A stretch of 64,000 nt of DNA from Pagrus major (lineage: Eukaryota; Chordata; Actinopteri; Spariformes; Sparidae): positions 15,280,613-15,344,612 of the forward strand of contig NC_133223.1 in the NCBI RefSeq assembly GCF_040436345.1, given 5' to 3'. Below, piece after piece: positions 1 through 11,663 of the stretch (positions are counted from its first letter, which is position 1; each line of letters opens with the position of its first letter). The notes beneath the pieces were generated by a model, which saw nothing but the letters and a program-made list of their open reading frames with translations, did not search any database and was not told where the DNA came from. A program made the position numbers and the translations under genes.

Positions 1-639
1 TAAACAAGGAAGGAATTTGGGATGCAGTCTATTCAAGGACGTTTTATTACTGGACGCAGTGTTGGAACGTGAAATGTGACTTCAGTAACATAATGCTTCA
101 GATAAAAAAATCACTGGGATGCCTTGCCTGCAGGAAGTGGGAATGGGGTCAATAGGCGATCTTTAGCGGGTTGACCCAGGTTTAAGTAACCTGTGCACAC
201 CTGTTAATTTTGGTGGAAAATAATGGTATAATGCTCCTGCCATCCATGCCTCAACAATGACCCCTCTTTCAGTAACGTCTTAAGTTTATTTATATAGCAC
301 CTTTCAAGAACTGCTTTTAAAAGTTGTCAGTAGGCATAGAAAGTTCAAAGAGAGAGTTTCAGAGTGTAGGAGCAACAAACCAAACAATTCATGTGCTGGT
401 CAAGATTTGAGGCCTGCCCCCTTAAAAACACCGACATCATGTAGGGTAGGTTTATCAGAGGATGCAAATTCATAATTAACTGGGCCTGCTTATCATTTAA
501 CCCGTGCCACAGGTCTTCATGGAGAGAGACACAATGTTTGCATTTGCATTGTGAGCGAGCAAAGCTGTTGCGAAGATGGGCAGCAGATACTGCTAAGCTG
601 TGAAAACTGCCCAAGTTTCTTTCTGTATCTTTCTTGAGT

Positions 640-860
640 ACTGCCAGTAATATTTATATACTGTACATACTGTACCTAGACCTACTTACACTCTATTTAT
701 ATACTGTACATACTGTAATATCTGTCTTTGCTGCACTATTTATACTGTACATACTTTGCACTTTACTGCTTTTTAGACTTCTGGTTAGATGCTAACTGCA
801 TTCAGTTGTCTCTGTGCTTGTACTGTGCACACTGACAAAGTTGAATCTAATCTCGTCTAA
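640..860 (+). mobile_element. LINE-like 3' tail ending 'GACAAAGTTGAATCTAATCT'
   Basis: Short tandem units TATATACTGTACATACTGTA precede TTGTACTGTGCACACTGACA + AAGTTGAATCTAATC, a fish retroposon 3' end I recognise as common. Class not certain. Confidence 0.5.
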
Positions 861-954
861 GCTGAAGTTGCACAACATCACAGTCTTGCAAAATGCTTGC
901 ACAGTTTTCGCAGTCAAACCACTGAAAATGCATTGCAAAATCCAAGTCATTCCA

Positions 955-1160
955 AATCCTACTTAAATAAAAGTACAGGAGTAATAGCATCAGTACCAAA
1001 AGTAAATGTGCATAATGGCCAATTTTAGAATACTGTATCCCAATACCAGATTACATTTATTGATACATTAATCTGTTCATCACTTCGATGTTGCGGCTGT
1101 TAAAGGTGGGGCTCATTTGTGTTACTTTATACTTCTGGGTAGCTTCATCTCTAAGTATTC
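955..1160. mobile_element. Partial copy of the same hAT-like MITE family
   Basis: AAAAGTACAGGAGTAATAGC, then ATAATGGCCAATTTTAGAAT and a TTATTGATACATTAATCTG stretch, correspond to the internal part of the family. Both termini are missing. It lies in the upstream intron or flank of the nectin/PVR-like gene. Confidence 0.55.
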
Positions 1161-4100
1161 AACGGGGGTCCATGCAATAATGAAATTAGTGTACATATTT
1201 TAGCCAAGACCATGATCGTTTCCTAAACCTATCCAAGTATTTCTCCTATCTAAACCTAAACAAAGTTTCACATTAACTATGTAATAGTTTAAGTGAGAGT
1301 TGGGGTATTTTGATGTGGGGTTGTATGAGTTACTTATCCCTAGTCAGTGTATTACCTGCAGTAGATGACCATCAGCTCCTCCACTGTGTAGATCACCCCC
1401 TGGTGCAGTATAGGTCACATACCCCACCCCTCCATTTTAGCAGATGGGACATTGGGACATTTTGATTTAGTTATTGATGCTATACAACGGGTTTGACGTC
1501 ATGACTGACAGATGAGCCCTGCTTGGGATTGAGTCAGGTGGGTGTATATGGGGGACCTCGATACAGCGGCTCCAGCCCCTGATCAATACTACACAGACTC
1601 TGACTCCAAAGATGGCAAGATGGCATCTCCTGGAGCAGTGGAAACGCGTATGAAAGAGAAATCTAATTATAAGGAAAGACTCTTGGTCAGATTACTTTTT
1701 GTGTATGAGTATATTTTTAAACTCTCTTACATCAGAATGCGAGGAGAAAAATATGTTTTTTTTCTTCATGGCTCTTTCCCAGCTAATCTGATTTTGTGCT
1801 TAAGACATGATGATTGAGATTCTAAATGTATTACAGTGATCTTAGAAGTGTCACCAGTGACATTTTACAGCTGTGCCCTTTCCCCTCGTCTCCTGGTTTT
1901 TGTCAGTCTCCATTAGTGTTTCCTAATGTTTCCACAAATAGGCTGTGAAAGGATAAGAAAGACAAGAGTCAAGATAGATGAGGACAGCAACTAGAATAGA
2001 GACAAAGGGCAGAACGGGTCATAGACAGCATTAGAAGCTAGCTAGTTATCTTGCTAGCCAGCCTGTCAGCCAGCTAACAGCACAAGACGTTTAGCACAGT
2101 CAGACAGTAGTGGACATTTCATTAGACCTTTGATGTTGGATTTTATAGGTGGTTTTTGTTTTTTAATTTCATAACATGTATTCATGCTGCCACAGTGAGT
2201 GTTACAACACATCTGTCAACGTGTGCAACTTCTGTAAGAATAGAGCAGTTTAGTAACTTATTTAATTATATAAATGTTGATAAACCACACTAGGAGTGTG
2301 ACATGGTATTTCTCTTCCCTTGTCCCTTGTCAAAAAAATCCACCGTCCCGTCCATCTCCCAACTTGAAAGTCAGTTAATAAACGTGTAATGTGAATGTGA
2401 GATGACACGTTTTGTGGAAATGTAAATACGATACGTATCCCATGACATGTGCAGAAATATAACTGCATACTGGCAACTTGGCTGAAAGACATGTCTGACA
2501 TTTTTGTTTACTTCCACATTAATAGAACAAAAGACAGTAACAGCTATGACTGGATTTTGTTCTGCCTAATACCTCACAGTTGAATCTTGTGTTTCCAGTG
2601 GCCAAAATATTGGTACTTGGCAGATGCGTCTATTAACATGCTGGTACAACCCTGAAGTCATTTATCTTTCAGTATACAGTATAGTTCATAGTTTTAGTAC
2701 AACAGTGTTTTTGACAGGACCTTTGGTATCCCCTTCAGAAATTGCCTTTGAAAATGTTTTCTGTATGTTGTCCTCCCCAACAGTGAAGTGAAATATCTGC
2801 CCTTGCTGATGCAGACATTTCGGTACACACATACAGCTCCACACAAGTTCTGGGTGACAGTGCAAGTGTTGCTGGGGCTGGATGCTGTTCACATGATCGT
2901 GTCCCACCTCTACACAAATGGTGAAACGGCTGTCACATTTCTAATTCCCCACCCTAACAAATCTAGTCTTGCCAAACTCAAAGAACCTCGCCCTAAGTGT
3001 TGGCAGCCATAATAGTGGTAATATTTAAACAAACCATCAGTCGACAGAGAAATACAAGTCTCTTTTCTATGAGGCAGGTCTATTGGTGGAACCTCTGCCA
3101 GCTCACAGTGGGGTCTGTGACAGTGATTGGGCAGCTAGCAACCCATGCAGGTGCAGCTGCGCCAGTTTCTGGAGCCTTTCAAATACAATCAGAATCTCTT
3201 CCTCTACGCTGCTGTAATGGGTTGTTTCACTGTCTGGGAATTTATGACACAACAACCAATTACAGCAGAGTTTCCCTCAAGCTTATTCATTCTAGCATCA
3301 ACCTGTCATCAGTCCTAGTGAAGAGTATTTTTATCATGCAAGGCTTCTTGCAGTACAGTGGCAGTGCTTCTTTTTCACATGTGGCCCAGGCTGCAGGCAA
3401 CAGATTGAGCTCACTGAATGTAAAACCCCAAACCACTATGGGATCATTTTTCTAAGTCACACCTACATTCTTTTGACGAAATCATTTCATGGATTCCATT
3501 TCAAACCACTCAAGTTTGGAAACGCCTAAAGACAAGTAGCAGCTGAAACAAGGCCTTGGTCACCCTACATGACTTTGAATCTTGAAGTCATTGTGGTTTG
3601 CACACTATATAACTGCCAAGCTTGATATCTTTTGGGCATCTGTGAGGCATTGGGGAGCTTTCAGATCCCGTCTTTGAACAGTTCACACCTAGTGACCATG
3701 CACCAATTTGCCTCTCTCTGGGGGCTAAAATTAGGGCTACAATCCTGTAGTGTGAACTCCACATAAAGTGGGATTACCCTACTTTAGTGCAGACGTTAAG
3801 TAACCAGTCTCATCTTCAACTTGGAAGGTATCAGAGTCATCTACCAGGAATCAGTGGATAGTCAGAGATTGATCAAGAGGCCCAGGAGCTTTTTTTTTTG
3901 GATATTTTGGTGCCCCAGGCCAGTTATCTATTGGTGCACTTGAGGGTATTTATCTTTCTATCATAATATTTTATAATAATTGTAATAATCCGTAATTTTA
4001 GTAAATTTGACTAATATCACGTGACCAAAACGTCACACTTAGAAGATGTCTCACTCCTTCCATTATGATCTCCAGAAAAAAGGATGTGTCTAATTGAGAA

Positions 4101-5191
4101 TATTATTGATTCAGATTTTTCTGAATGTAGTCTGATGAGGTATATGGCCTGCTGCTCATGACTGTTCCATGTTTTTCTGGCTCCTACTTGCTAACAAATG
4201 TCACACACGGAAACACAGTATGGAAAGGCAAACCTGTCCTCTGACAGTGGGGAAAGTAGTCAATCATCTAATTTGATCAGGTTTGCCTGCATATGAAAAC
4301 CTGCATACACATGCTAATTTTAGTGTAAGAGTGGTATTAGGCTCACCATAATGGGCAGGCACCAATGGTTACCAATTCAAGTGCAGAAAGTAGTCAAGAT
4401 AAGCAAAATAGAGCCTCTTTTGTGCTATGGGCCCATTCCAGTCTACATGGAAAACTGGTCTTGTTGCTAGTGGCATTCCGCTGCCTACTCACAGTTCACA
4501 CCGAACACTCCTCAATTGTTTCCAACCGCCATTTCTATTTGACTAAGATAGATAACACTCACATCATTGTCTGCTAGCACCGCCATAAAACAGGCTGGAG
4601 CCAGGAAACAGGCTGGAGTATCTGTTGTCAGATCATCATTAATCATGTTGTATGTGTGTATAACCGCAACCTTCCTTCCTTTTACTGACTTTGTTGTAAT
4701 GCCCAGAAACTGCAGAAACCTGTAAACATGGTCTTCTGCTCCTGCCAGGTGTAATGTTAAAGGTCCTGTAGGAGTTGTAGAAATTTGTGAATTTAAGAAT
4801 ACAAGCTTTGAAAGATTTTTTTTTAAATGAATGGATTTATCTGTTTGTTATACAAGCACCAGAATCTGTCATTCCTGTAGCAGCAGTTAAGAAATCTGTG
4901 ACTTTATCACGTTTTAACGAGATCCCAAGTATCAAATAAAACCTCAGTGATGTCCACACATGAGCAGTGTCAGGATACAACTAAAAACAGTTTTTCAAGT
5001 TCACTAATCCAAAATGACATTGAAACTACAGAAAAATCAGGTGCGTCAGGTGTCATAAAAAGCGAGGTAATACTGTATCCGTATACAGAGGGGATGGGAA
5101 GCAAATATGGTTGCTCAGTATTATTCTGATGTACTGAAATTAATGTTTTCTTAGTTACAGCAATAACAGCTCACTCTCTTTTCTCTTGCAG

Positions 5192-5285
5192 TCCCCCCCA
5201 CTGAAGTGAACATTAGTGAACGAGCTTCTGGCTCGTTTGAATGTGTGACTGAGGCTAATCCAGATGCAAAGTTCACGTGGAACAG
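5192..5285 (+). CDS. Exon: first half of the membrane-proximal Ig C2 domain
   Basis: The acceptor is TTTCTCTTGCAG and the donor AACAG|GTACTG. The exon is 94 nt, entering in phase 1 (first codon completed by TC) and leaving after two bases of an Arg codon. It encodes PPTEVNIS..., the B-strand cysteine (F-E-C) and the core tryptophan (F-T-W). The preceding exon must end with one base, probably G to give Val. Confidence 0.8.
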
Positions 5286-8200
5286 GTACTGTAAAGTAGC
5301 TGAATGATCCGGTTTCAGTGTAAACACTCTTAAGTTTAACTTTTACTTTGTTGTCATAAGCTTTTTACAGTGGTGAAAGAGTTGTCATCAGCCAAATAAA
5401 TGTGTATGCTTTGAAATGTCCATTCTGAAATTGAAATGACTGTAGCTGCAATAAACCACCATTTCTAAATGCACTGATGTTATTCTGATGAAAAGCTCTG
5501 AAAAAGTGAATTAGTAGTTATGGCTGATGAGTCCCTTGAAATTCTGGAGACTTGGGACACAAATAACACACAAAACACAAAAAACTGAAAAAAAAAAATA
5601 ACAGAATACAATTAGCATCACCCTGGACAAGTGGAGGTCAGCCGGAGGAAGTCAAGGACTAAACATTGTCAGGCCGGGACTCAAATCAGGACTCAAAAGC
5701 TGAGGTGTCAGTGAGCAGATTTTATTTGAGTTACAAAAGGCTCTCGATAGAGTGATCCCAAACAAAAGGGCTGTGAAAGCTAATCTAAATGAATCTCCCA
5801 GAAGGGAGAACTTGGCTAAAACTAAAGTAAACCAAAATCACTCCTAAGGAGGAAACTCTCTATATACAGGTTATCAAAATTATCAATATCAAAATCACTC
5901 CTAAGGAGGAAAATCAAAGGGCTTCAAAACATTAACTTATCCACTACTATAAACAAAACGGTAAAGAAACAAAAGCTCTCCTAAAAGGTGGAGGCTTATC
6001 AACACTATACTCACTATAACAAAGAACTGAAAATCTCTCCCAAGGGAGGCTGACAATAAATGGACTAAACTAATAACTACGAAACAAAAGGCTAGACTAA
6101 GAAAGTTAACAGAAAATCACTCTTTCGAGGCAGGCAAAAACTTACGAAACACACTGTGGCTTTGATCAAGACTTTGGATTTGGCTTTGGTGGTCAGACAT
6201 GAGACGAAACACTTTGGCACAGGACAAAGGGAGACGCACACTATTAAACACATGAGGGTAATGGGGAACAGGTGGACACAATCAGGAATCAGGGATGACG
6301 GGCAGGTGACACAGGAGGAAGGGCAAGTGACCTGAAACGAGAGGAGAGTTAGATTTTCAAAATAAAACAGGAATTGACAAGACAATAACCCAAGACAAGA
6401 CAACCTCACCGCGGTGTGACAAACATTAGCTGGCTAGTTTTCTCAAAAAAATTGTGATATATACCAAATTACTGTGATGTCGCGCTAACAACAACAGTCA
6501 CTTTCGGCTAAGAGATTGGCTGGTGATTTGCACCGTGGAGATATGTGAAATTGGCCAACTTGTTTATTTGTTCATTTCAGCCGTGGTTGTAACATGTAAA
6601 GATACTGTATATAGTTAAACATGTTGGTCCGACCTATTTGACATTTCTGCTGTGCTAATTTCATGCACTATATTGTTATGCTAGTGTCTTTGCTATCTAC
6701 ACAACAGGGGCATCTCAGACTAACGTTACCAGCTAGTTCTGGTTAAAGTGAGCAGTCGTTTTCTTTAACAGGTAAATTCAGTCTCCAACCAGAAGCTGGT
6801 GTTATTAATAACATATAATATCAAACATGTATTTTAGATAAATAAGATGTACACTTTGAAATAACATCATGAAAAAGACAACTAGGATGTATGTAAGTTA
6901 ATGCGTGATATAGGGGTTTTTACCCGGAAGTTATTGTAAACAAACATTGTGATTTGGTCTATAGGAAAAAACGTTCACAATAACATTTTCTGGTTGCTAT
7001 TGTGAATATCTTTGCCTATGCCGAAATGTACTGAACAATAGAAAAATGGCTACAACTTCTCTTCTTTTGTCACCAAACAATATTTTAGACACCAAACTAA
7101 GAAACTGCTGTATCAAAGACACACCAATTTTGAAAATGTAGGGCTTTGTCACATCAAATGGAGCATAAAATAAAAAGTTTGGTACCTTCTTAAATCTTCC
7201 CAGTAAGTGATGTATTATGCCAAGTACTGCTTCTGTAGTAGTTGTAGCCCTATGGTCTTATATAATTATAATAATGGAGAACAAATGTTTTCAGAAAAGA
7301 GAAGCTCACAGTTTTGTCAGACATGCACCATGTGTTCTACCACTAACACAAAGGTCACACTGCCCTTTATGACATTTTGTTGACTTAGATTGTCAACAAA
7401 AGATTGTGCTCATAGAAACAATGCACACAAAAGCATTGAGTGGTCTGTTTATTTTTGAACATTTAAACATGTCTGACTGTTTGGAAAAAAGTAGATTTAA
7501 GCTGTTTTTTAAAGCCATTAACAACTGCCCAGGAAAGTGGCATAGCTTTTCTGAGTATTTCTGAGATGGAAAATGCATCTCAGTGTTATGATTTGAGAAT
7601 TATTACAGACCACTAATCAATCAATTATTTTATTGGAGTTTGTACAATGACCAGGGGAAAGTCCTCTCAGTGGCAAGCTATCTAATAGTCATATTAGATG
7701 TATAAAACACAAATAAATGTCATTGTTACACATTCATTTGTGTATATAAAACAACTAAACAACAGAACAGCAAAGACTAAAGACAACACATGAATCGACA
7801 CGCTAAACCCTAACAAAAGACATAACTGTAAAACTGTGAAATTGTGAATCGGATGAGACAAAGAGAGGTACTATCCATCCATCCATCCATTTTCTACCGC
7901 TTATCCGGGGCCGGGTCGCGGGGGCAGCTGCCTGAGCAGGGACACCCAGAAAGAGAGGTACTCAACATCGATAAACACTGAATAACCAGAGTAGCTGTTT
8001 ACCATCACAGTGGTTACTCCCTAAGAAATCAAGAAAGATAAATGGTGCAGTAGCCTTTAGAAAACATTCTAAACAAACAAAACAAGTCATTTGAGTGTGA
8101 AAACACAAGACATGTTGATTAATACCTACCATTGGAACGGCATTGTGGTTGTGAAGTCAACTGGAGAAGCCTTGTGCTGGAGCCGAAAAGACTGTCAGAG

Positions 8201-11200
8201 GCTGTCACTCAAATAAAACTGGATTCAAAGGGGTGTTGTTGGACTATCTTATGAAATTGTGTTTTTTGACACCTTCAGATAACAATGTTGATAAAAGGAG
8301 AAGGCACTCAAAGTTTATTGCCTAGTCAGGTAAAAGGTAGTTTGGTAACATTTCTTTAGTTCAAAATGAAAATCAGTAGATAGTTAACTTAATAATGATA
8401 TACTGTACTACTATACTATGAAAAGCCAATAGTGAATGGAGTATTGAGATCCTTTTTACTGAAGTAAAAGTATCAACACCACAATGAAAAAATACTGAAA
8501 AATGAAAGTCCTGCATTACAAAAAATGTTGTAAGTTAAAAGTATACAATTATTATTAGCAAAAGGGTTCTTAAAGTATTACAAGTAAAAGTAAGATAATG
8601 CAGAGCAATGTCCCCATTCAGTGTTATAAGATTATATTATTAGTTATTTCTGAGGCATTGATATATAAATGGCATTTTATTGTTGTAATAGTTTGACGCT
8701 GAGCTGATTTCATTTACTATTATAACTTTATAAAGCGTTAAATTTTGTAAGATCATCCTTTGTCGCACAGATAAAATCCTTATTTGTGAATTAACGTGTA
8801 ACTCTAGCTGTTAAATAAATGTAGTGGAGAAAAAAATACAATAATTCCAGCTGAATTGTAGTGAAGTGGTGTAAAGTAGCATAAAATTAAAGTACTCAAG
8901 TACCTTAAATTTGTACTTTGGTGCAGTATTTGATTAATTCAACTTAGTTAAATTCCAACTTCTAATAGCATTATGGTAATGAGTTGTTTAAATGTGCACA
9001 TTTTATTTTATGCCTAAACTAAATAAACAAACTCGCTTTTATGTACAGCTCAGCTCAGTTTCAATCAAAACCATAAAAACAAAAGGACTAACTTTGATGA
9101 TATTGTAAAGTACGTGAGATCCTGGTTAGATTTATTTCTTCATTGTTCCACAACTACTGTTGCTGAGGAAAAATCTTTCTGGTGTTTCCCCAGAAGTTAT
9201 AGCAACAGGCAACCAAATGAAACGCACCATTACCTTGAGCAATGGGTTTGAACATTGTTGGAAACAGCTGGGATAATGTAAGTACACAACTCAACAAAAT
9301 ATTTACCAAAGGTCTGGTTGCTCTTACACATTTTAATTTGGTAATATTACCTATTATATCTTAAATAAGATCATACAGTTAAATACATTAAATCGCAATT
9401 TTCAATCGTAACATCATACATCATACAGTAGTTATTGGTTTTTACTTTTAGTTTCTACCAACTGCTGGAGCTGGTGAACATAGAGGAGCAGCTAAATGCT
9501 CCTCTATGTTCTCCAGCTAGTTGCTAATTTGTCTGTTGTTTGGTTCTGGGCATGTAGTGAACAGTGAGCTTTTAGTTTTTTTGTTTAGTTTAACAGTATG
9601 AGAATGATGAGAATAAATCAACACAGTAAAATTGCGAGCAAACCAGCAAACCCCAAAAAATGAACTGAAGAACTCCTCTCAGAGATTAGGGGTACTGCAG
9701 AGTTGGTTGATAATCTCTCTTGATCTCAGAAATATGGCTGAACTTCTTGTCCTGGTAAACAGAACAATTGGGAAGAAGGGATTGGTCCACTTGGGGTTCC
9801 ATCTGGTGATCAAAGATCAGTTGATAAAATTGAAAGCTTTAGCTTCTATACAGACTATATGGTAGTGAGATCATTTGCTCAACTACAGTTTCCAAAGTTA
9901 TGAATGAACAGTGCACCTCAGCTTTTTAAACCAACATGGAAGAGAAGTCCTTAAAATGCTCAAAAATGGACATATCCAATTTCATGAGATGGGCAATGTA
10001 GATCCAAGCATCCATAACCCTGTGTAGAAACTGTGAATTAAAGTTTATACACAGATTTTGTGGTTAAAAACCCACAGTGACATCTGTGTCATTTAAGAAA
10101 ACAAGTTCTGATATTTGAAATTCATTAAAATGTCTCTACAGTTTGCAATATTCTTCTCGTACATGTATATAAGGCTGAACATTTCAGTGCTTGGCCTTGT
10201 TCGTTTGTTTTAGGTTTAACAACCCGTGGCCTCAGTCTGCCGTCAGAGTAGAAGGTGCAACATTACAGTTTCTAAGCATGACCTCTGACCTGAATGGACT
10301 CTACCAGTGTGAGGCCTCGAACCCTTATGGAACAAAACATGGTCACCTCTACCTGCATGTATCTTCAGGTGAGGACAGGTTTGATGTTGTGTTTTTTCAT
10401 TTTTTTCCCTCTGTTTTTAGATTTCAGTGCGTTGTGATTGTTTGAATTTGTTATTCTTTTATATCTCTTAATTTTTTTAAAAAATGATGTTTTCTGTTAC
10501 AAGTTTTACTCATGGACATCTAGGCCTGGCCTAAACATGCTGAATGTGGTCAGGATTCCTCTCAGACACCTCCCTTTTGAGATATTCCAGCTATGTCCAA
10601 CTGAAAGGTCGACCCAGGACACACTAGGGAATTCCTTAAGCTGAGAGGCATGCTGCTTAGCCTTTTCCCATCACATGGAGACATATTGTCCTCATTTTCA
10701 GGTTCATCATTTTATGTTGGGTTACCACTAGAATCGATTTACATGCTTTAATGTTCAAAAAGTACATTTGCATACATTTTCTTATTCTGCCCAGTGCTGC
10801 TGCGCTGTATTCCCCCTCTGTCTGAAACGCTCTGTTTTAGCTCCCGTCTCTTTAGGGCCCCTCCTCCTGAATACCCAGTCTCCTCTGATTGGTCAGTTCA
10901 TACATGCCTGTGCCAGTAATGCCAACAACAGAGCAACTTCAATAAAATGATTCTTACGTAACAAACTAGCTGCTCTGCATTTAATTATGCAAATGTGTGA
11001 CATGATGACGTAGTGTGATGTCATTAAGACACATATTTAAAGGCAGGACTACTGACGAGGCGTTTCAGGAGCAGTGTTTTCTGTGGGAGAGAGGAGCTTC
11101 TGTTCTGTACAAGCACAAGAACCTATATAACACACTGAAGGAAAGGGGGAAAAGCATAGTACTGTACGTCTCCTTTAAGGTACAATTAACTGCAGTGCTG

Positions 11201-11663
11201 TTGTATTGGGCGATATCAAACGTATGTAAGTGTATCTCATACAATAACTGTGTATATCAATTTCCTGTTAAAATCTTTTCATTCTTGTATCCTGTCTCTC
11301 TACAGGAGGCTGCGCTGCTTGTTGGACCTTATTTAGTCTTTTGCTTATCCTGAATGTTGCTGCTGCTGCACTCTGGTACCTTTATAAATCTGGAAATTTG
11401 CAAAGGTAACAGGTACAGTAGTACTATATGCACATAAATGGAAAATTACAGTGCTACTGGGAAGTATATAAGAACATGTTGTATGCACTGTGTTAAACAT
11501 TTGTGGCATATTAATTGTTGGTTCATTATCCAGGATTAGGGAGTTGATATCTGGGGATATGGAGCCGGTCCAACGTAGTCCCAGTGCATCTGACAGTGGG
11601 GTTAGGCCGGGAGTCCACCGAATTCCCACCACATCTGACAGTGCTGACTCACATGGATTATGA
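5192..11663 (+). CDS. 3' part of a nectin/PVR-like Ig-superfamily membrane protein gene (4 exons in window, 5' end missing)
   Basis: Four exons join in frame at 5192-5285, 10214-10368, 11306-11405 and 11534-11663, all with AG/GT borders and compatible phases (1, 2, 1, 2). They encode the end of a type I membrane protein: one C2-type Ig domain split over two exons, a transmembrane helix and a 45-residue or so cytoplasmic tail ending in TGA at 11661-11663. The Ig domain starts with PPTEVNIS, has F-E-C, an ANPDAKFTW segment, and closes with LYQCEASNPYGTK. This pattern fits the third Ig domain of nectin/PVR proteins, which I recall is also split between two exons. Such proteins mediate cell adhesion and act as ligands of lymphocyte receptors. 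The tail is short and lacks the afadin PDZ-binding C-terminus of classical nectins, so a PVR-like or divergent fish paralogue is more likely. Upstream Ig domains and the signal peptide must lie before position 1 or in unrecognised exons. Family assignment is moderate; the gene structure is strong. Confidence 0.8.
5545..6421 (-). mobile_element. Unclassified interspersed repeat with repeated CTCCTAAGGAGG-type hairpins
   Basis: From memory, the - strand reading from 6421 (GTCACACCGCGGTGAGG...) through CACCTGTTCCCCATTACCC matches a common fish interspersed repeat, though I cannot name its class. Inside, short palindromes recur: CTCCCAGAAGGGAG (about 5797), CTCCTAAGGAGG (about 5849 and 5895), CTCCTAAAAGGTGGAG (about 5979) and CTCCCAAGGGAG (about 6034). 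The open - strand stretch at 6092-6409 within it is not a recognisable protein. Boundaries are approximate. Confidence 0.45.
7873..7949 (-). mobile_element. Severely 5'-truncated Rex3-like (RTE-clade) LINE 3' end with 13-bp target duplication
   Basis: Read on the - strand, the segment holds GCGACCCGGCCCCGGATAAG and then CGGTAGAAAATGGATGGATG, ending in GATG repeats. This 3' tail is very common in fish and I recognise it as Rex3-type. It is flanked on both sides by the identical 13-mer AAAGAGAGGTACT (7860-7872 and 7950-7962). Only 77 bp were inserted. It lies in the large intron of the nectin/PVR-like gene. Confidence 0.8.
8440..8960. mobile_element. Copy of the hAT-like MITE family in the nectin-like gene intron
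   Basis: TTTACTGAAGTAAAAGTATC at the left and AAGTACTCAAGTACCTTAAA at the right are the family's inner terminal sequences; the internal GACGCTGAGCTGATTT also fits. The outermost ends are degraded. Confidence 0.6.
9009..9045. mobile_element. Fragment of the 'ACTACATAGTGCACCTTTA' MITE family
   Basis: TATGCCTAAACTAAATAAAC followed by AAACTCGCTTTT matches the internal part of the copy at 44030-44065. Only about 37 bp is recognisable. Confidence 0.4.
9469..9518. repeat. 22-bp hairpin (one mismatch) within a dispersed repeat
   Basis: AGCTGGTGAACATAGAGGAG+CA (9469-9490), loop GCTAAA, then TGCTCCTCTATGTTCTCCAG+CT (9497-9518). A related, non-hairpin copy of the same repeat is at about 50571-50645. 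Confidence 0.85.
10214..10368 (+). CDS. Exon: second half of the Ig C2 domain
   Basis: This 155-nt exon starts after TTGTTTTAG and completes the Arg codon split at 5285, continuing FNNPWPQSAVRVEG. It holds the classic Ig F-strand signature, here D-L-N-G-L-Y-Q-C, then EASNPYGTK and the G strand LYLHVSS. The donor is TCTTCAG|GTGAGG, phase 1. An Ig fold needs both halves, so the 4.9-kb intron before it must be removed. Confidence 0.85.
11306..11405 (+). CDS. Exon: transmembrane helix
   Basis: The acceptor CTCTCTACAG and donor CAAAG|GTAACA bound 100 nt. Only the phase-1 frame is open throughout. It reads GCAACWTLFSLLLILNVAAA and then LWYLYKSGNLQ, a hydrophobic span of about 24 residues followed by a basic stop-transfer segment. 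The other two frames hit stops, and phase continuity with 10368 selects the open one. Confidence 0.82.
11534..11663 (+). CDS. Last coding exon: cytoplasmic tail with an internal 15-residue duplication
   Basis: Following the acceptor TTCATTATCCAG, the first G completes an Arg codon. Forty-two residues follow, from IRELISGDMEPVQ to SADSHGL, then TGA. The tail is Ser/Asp-rich and contains two related units, RSPSASDSG and RIPTTSDSA, exactly 45 bp apart (CATCTGACAGTG repeated at 11587-11598 and 11632-11643). There is no tyrosine motif and no PDZ ligand. Confidence 0.8.

Larger units (their letters stand above)
1..5191. other. Upstream intron or flank; no exon recognised
   Basis: This segment must be intron if the nectin/PVR-like gene's upstream exons lie before the window. 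Besides the retroposon tail (640-860) and a MITE fragment (955-1160) I see repeat-like debris. Both strands are moderately open at 2686-3455, but no family is recognisable and codon patterns are not convincing. Confidence 0.4.
5286..10213 (+). other. Large intron of the nectin/PVR-like gene, repeat-filled
   Basis: This 4.9-kb GT-AG intron separates the two halves of one Ig domain. It holds an unidentified interspersed element (about 5545-6421), a Rex3-like LINE tail (7873-7949), a hAT-type MITE copy (about 8440-8960), a MITE fragment at 9009-9045 and a hairpin at 9469-9518. I see no further exon in it. Confidence 0.65.

Noticed and set aside
181..193. Possible ITIM at DIYENCL in the receptor tail (genomic about 20635-20655)
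   Set aside because: The coordinates here are protein residues; an ITIM needs a hydrophobic or Ser residue two before Tyr and Val/Ile/Leu three after, but Asp and Cys are found. Only Y-x-N fits.
2686..3455. Overlapping open frames on both strands, up to 152 codons
   Set aside because: No recognisable domain, no splice-consistent Ig exon, and both strands are equally open; perhaps old mobile-element sequence.
6092..6409. A 105-codon - strand Cys/Leu-rich frame
   Set aside because: It lies wholly inside an interspersed repeat and resembles no protein.
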